Positions 63,801 to 64,000 of a DNA stretch of 64,000 nucleotides are shown one piece after another. This DNA comes from UBA8524 sp964215915 (GTDB lineage: Bacteria > Bacteroidota > Bacteroidia > UBA8524). The DNA is taken from contig CAXPEB010000026.1 in the NCBI GenBank assembly GCA_964215915.1, positions 16,073-80,072 of the forward strand, written 5' to 3'. The notes under the pieces are model-generated. The model was not told the origin of the DNA and did not search any database. It saw only the letters and a list, made by a program, of their open reading frames with translations. How positions within the stretch are numbered: position 1 is the stretch's first letter; every line of letters starts with the position of its first letter. The position numbers and the translations under genes were made by a program.

Positions 63801-64000
63801 GGATCTGACCTTTACGCTGGATCGGCGGGCTTCGGCCAGTGGCTCGGTGGCGGTGGTAGTGATCAACCCGGCCAATAACGGTACCTTAGCTTCACAGATG
63901 GTGAGTACGGCGGGTCAGACGGCGGTAAGCCTGAACTTTGTTCCACCGGGTACGGAGGTGGAGCTGCGTGTATACAACCCCGGGGAGTATACCCTGCTGG
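54883..64000 (+). CDS. Giant RHS/YD-repeat protein, partial at window end
   Basis: The frame from ATG 54883 stays open to the window end, more than 3039 codons. A signal peptide (FYFLAFALLMMNTTWVKA) starts it. Blocks seen: an Ig/FN3-like N-terminal region; ISYYDGSLRNRQ and VIYDYLGRPVVQ near residues 400-430; Cys-rich modules at about 800-1660; YD repeats near 1805 (YDYLGRLVIS) and 2195-2300 (YDANGN, YDAIGNL, YDESGRR); and the RHS core NHLGNVSAVVTD at 2427 with YYPFGAMLPE at 2465. The core is then interrupted by at least three beta-sandwich domains. It is the likely C half, carrying any effector at its missing C-terminus. Confidence 0.85.
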   Translation, partial: MKTKSFYFLAFALLMMNTTWVKAHWEPRISSKVTVADQTLDISASASGTPIALSDWLFADLNDLANSGTGNPALMQLVDQDVVNILEAGFGESQSYTHPEYCEIEFRLRIYGYHLLGGAPDVIDIEFSDSFKIKFDPQSGFMDYPKVARNIPGDYLKLECHVLEVNYRTITSGSLGNQNITDINDLPENLYVGLSMEVDRVYDFGYEDPGNPSINFASVTAGTAIQFTPLDDLTNASSITLVSATACDGYYELSWPSIVSQGFDNYEVEWTFIEESLVTGTSPNLSFTAGFNKNSTRVQVKGNTYRIPAIYPQGFVVARVRGVTDDFYYKNTNLYKTDWSLPDEAQIGYNTATQEFTLTYTATVIFSAAECQGYAEAFNWDHSVSFAEEGKRKQAISYYDGSLRNRQTATVLSTENVPVVGEVIYDYLGRPVVQPLPVPVLDEEGLCFRALLNVSTATDEPYSWKDFDPDYQQCGPTQTGSMSTSNGASAYYSSDGSTLINTTFSDYEISNNQKQAAAFIPDAQGYPFTQVEYLPDGTGRVSRQGGVGITHQLNGVDENTDPLPGKEISYHYGNAPQTELLRLFGNEIGQYAKYQKNYVTDQNGQRSVSYVDPNGNVVATCLVGDPEAVINVGHLSSSEGENVLIPENLDNTEIRLEEGELIAVFEHVAGVDGNYQFTYTMTSPQLSGFCDNELCFDCIYDFELSIKDECGTELIPGGPKTATVGTVDYECGMEAIGFSMTPSPLVIYVTKGTTLHIEKKLKINESAYRQYEAKFLETIDDCIPSYEELYTEERAKLSDDCEYDPCEDCEGDAATRLANGDISQNEYDYTVFQCKEVCNPTPCTILMRNMIQDMSPGGQYFDNLTAYEPGVTNPDDQTRNYDWMDQTLTQQQYNDFFSEVNLENGTSYTSWEEIRYNFEDQFAFKLVQYHPEYCYYQSCIAIEETYVFDMEMLASENATEALVNGYFNPIGSNPNTTEFPAPTVKDPFFVNSSGNPVGYYYEMREALLNFDNSTWTSLWQILQDYRTNSTLGNTTGNSNCPSSFDFQLFYAGYQTWKVEQLARYYDSVCQNTEIVEGKARRFTYDHDEVLTENPLYNPDRDLMKENIEEEMASTCGERCEGYALSWMQSLAPCGLSPTHADMLKQELIEICSNSCDDLNPVGSSRSNVPTLNNNRSFEEALDWIINLGGYSYSAGCNPDVIAMPTNELLPSPSIWTKPLDGCACEHIIENATEYQTKLNNSTLPAGICSESDYFTYKFGFSINLDLAKCMCAEMANPGNLPSECENYSAVFNPLARKRQEKQLIREFELFINTMIADPGITWYNSPTPNGYDLLTMFPDYFDEQWGFYDKTQYPCSTLKYEASVSQFNLPPYGLVDQLNITISNSCYNVCTMTIDFTDPGSAFPFSDIDELQFTSYELVGGVLHVTVINPNNQQEVDLSISGCLLSTTLDPGYPDIGIPHTMGCISCVTCVEIEQYWASFESKYSGVAFSKDEYEHVRVFQNYIKNNEGLNLPIQDLQALLLNCAHQENCPPTPVSHLLVELFQTLLDNGDINNSSTSLDNPTYGPAYAALFDFNFEGCNPRIERTASTEFQLIDDCGTYCELVLSNPLTGGMVLEASQSYALPGMDNVLQVATDAGFSNFITITSDCYVFADCEQDPTLQICPPEELEPVDPCVKINDEIASANAYRRYQNLKEAALRDFKQRYYSKCMEAFEEFRMEYNLKEYHYTLYYYDQAGNLIKTVPPAGVHPVTDPADLAQARNYLNNQTGQRIMPQHTLITNYKYNTINQLVEQGTPDGGVSRFWYDYLGRLVISQNAKQNQSQLYSYTEYDELGRVVESGEITLPNGISPSESADPVFLASLLDNNKTSKTEIVRTYYDEPLLASGQITGFTQFNLRNRVSSTTRQENYSADPLVYDAATHYTYDIHGNVNKLITERPAMETYGQRYKTLEYRYDLISGNTHLVMYQPGELDQRYHYYRYDADNRLTSVHTASSFDPDLLRGFTLPNLTENPYWTNDAEYEYYLHGPLMRTSYGMPVVQAMDYAYTLHGWLKAINSTALSPDKDMGLDGAATGPHTAFPRDVFAMELHYYSGDYQYVNGIGASDPIAVQSGSSHLKQNTYDLYNGNISQMHVSIPDPAQLEQGNFVNATLGKTYYYDQLNRILRSLNHDDFNLGLYTWGTSAGAVSEQYKTEYTYDANGNILTLFRNGVNGNLPMDELQYHYLPNSNKLEYVSEAQSDDYNYPDDIENQDPGNYDYDAIGNLIQDQSEEIESIEWNVMGKIRRINRTVSSSKSDLEFEYDESGRRIAKTEYIKALSGQVVRKTLYSLDASGNPMAIYTLNTWLESGVYYDTLCLGEHILYGTSRVGEEKTGRSLAYRQYELDNGLPVNESVTIHLLDGDVQNYSTEEKQYTLENERGYRGRKRYEISNHLGNVSAVVTDKKIAATSPGTPTVPDYFLADVYMLYDYYPFGAMLPERFYINNGCVRVAQPPVEIELEQDDFSARVDDPSETGTWTSSDPFAIHTSFNQGCQCFEINMYNNGANYVATEITPAIGTKNTVAVRFDPGNASRIIMQVVDPVTGKIWANRLFDFFGGGHEITAELEFTPDLSASSPLELRIYAQSTGYATMYVREVSWHDIGGSVFNTLLNEDYTFFTGAWTGDPGITIGNGPGMDVVNITGSFSGAAWNPVPVTPGQLHRMEFDLHLYGEPFLEIEVRDQATMQILYKQRVENVSGPEHKLDISFTPMGGMVDFRVLLPGATQPAGVDIDNFILSTPLNVKSTVYQEDFSSMTTGTWVAPLGVVLTYDPGSGGLKIQTGTDYDHSMDIATAASGGQEYYMSMEVYTDMNNATQLDVLDMSTLRPLSSRIIPVSSGHYRLTLSFSSQSGVFLRAMRMSAGGIASFRIDNIEVHDYQHFLSSQGGLGMNTTTDYSEWTATGGTADFKTYLVNGEYAMEFRNYSATYVSRMMSVLQNESTDLTFTLDRRASASGSVAVVVINPANNGTLASQMVSTAGQTAVSLNFVPPGTEVELRVYNPGEYTLL

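Overview
The window is from a member of the Bacteroidota, probably a Flavobacteriales- or Saprospiria-like marine or freshwater organism; the order cannot be fixed from sequence alone. The support is: type IX secretion (T9SS) sorting domains on several secreted proteins, GH3-family and choice-of-anchor-B proteins, the panD / UPF0104 / rfaE2 gene order, an ECF sigma factor followed by a membrane-anchored beta-barrel protein, and promoter-like TAnnTTTG boxes just ahead of many start codons. Base composition is about 50% GC for the first 40 kb and visibly lower from about 41 to 47 kb.

Region 1 (1-16.6 kb) is mostly housekeeping and envelope biology: an M48 peptidase cut by the window edge, small membrane proteins (DUF4870-like, DUF2752, TM2), a GH3-family enzyme, a YdeI/OmpD-associated protein, a lipoprotein, lpxK, a T9SS-exported choice-of-anchor-B protein with a putative porin, the Nif3 / zinc-ribbon pair, a TPR protein, a small beta-barrel, ccmB and a biotin carboxylase.

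Region 2 (16.6-20.2 kb, minus strand) is a five-gene cluster that looks dedicated to copper: a small Cys-rich membrane protein, an outer-membrane protein starting with CDVCGC, a lipoprotein, an MbnP-family lipoprotein and a MauG/MbnH-like di-heme peroxidase.

Region 3 (20.2-40.2 kb) holds an M61 peptidase, tandem DUF1566 lipoproteins, rfaE2 / UPF0104 / panD, an ECF sigma factor with a membrane barrel protein and a lipoprotein, a palindromic 112-bp tandem repeat, gap, an MFS transporter, a sulfotransferase, two large T9SS cargo proteins (a DNase-I-fold protein and a duplicated lamin-tail-like protein), an all-helical protein and a dicarboxylate-type symporter.

Region 4 (40.2-42.35 kb) has a broken methyltransferase gene and 1.1 kb of non-coding DNA with hairpins and degenerate repeats, which looks like an accessory-DNA boundary.

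Region 5 (42.35 kb to the end) is the standout. Seven plus-strand genes are chained by overlapping stop and start codons: an outer-membrane barrel with a central coiled coil, a TANFOR-like fibre-domain protein, a Skp/OmpH-like chaperone, a lipoprotein, a 2421-residue SpvB/TcB-like shell protein, a small exported protein, and an RHS/YD-repeat giant of more than 3039 residues that runs off the window. I read this as a self-contained module that makes, chaperones and displays or exports a split, Tc-toxin-like B/C pair. The C-terminal end of the last protein, where a toxin or effector domain would sit, lies outside the window. I saw no tRNA, rRNA, CRISPR array or intact insertion sequence.
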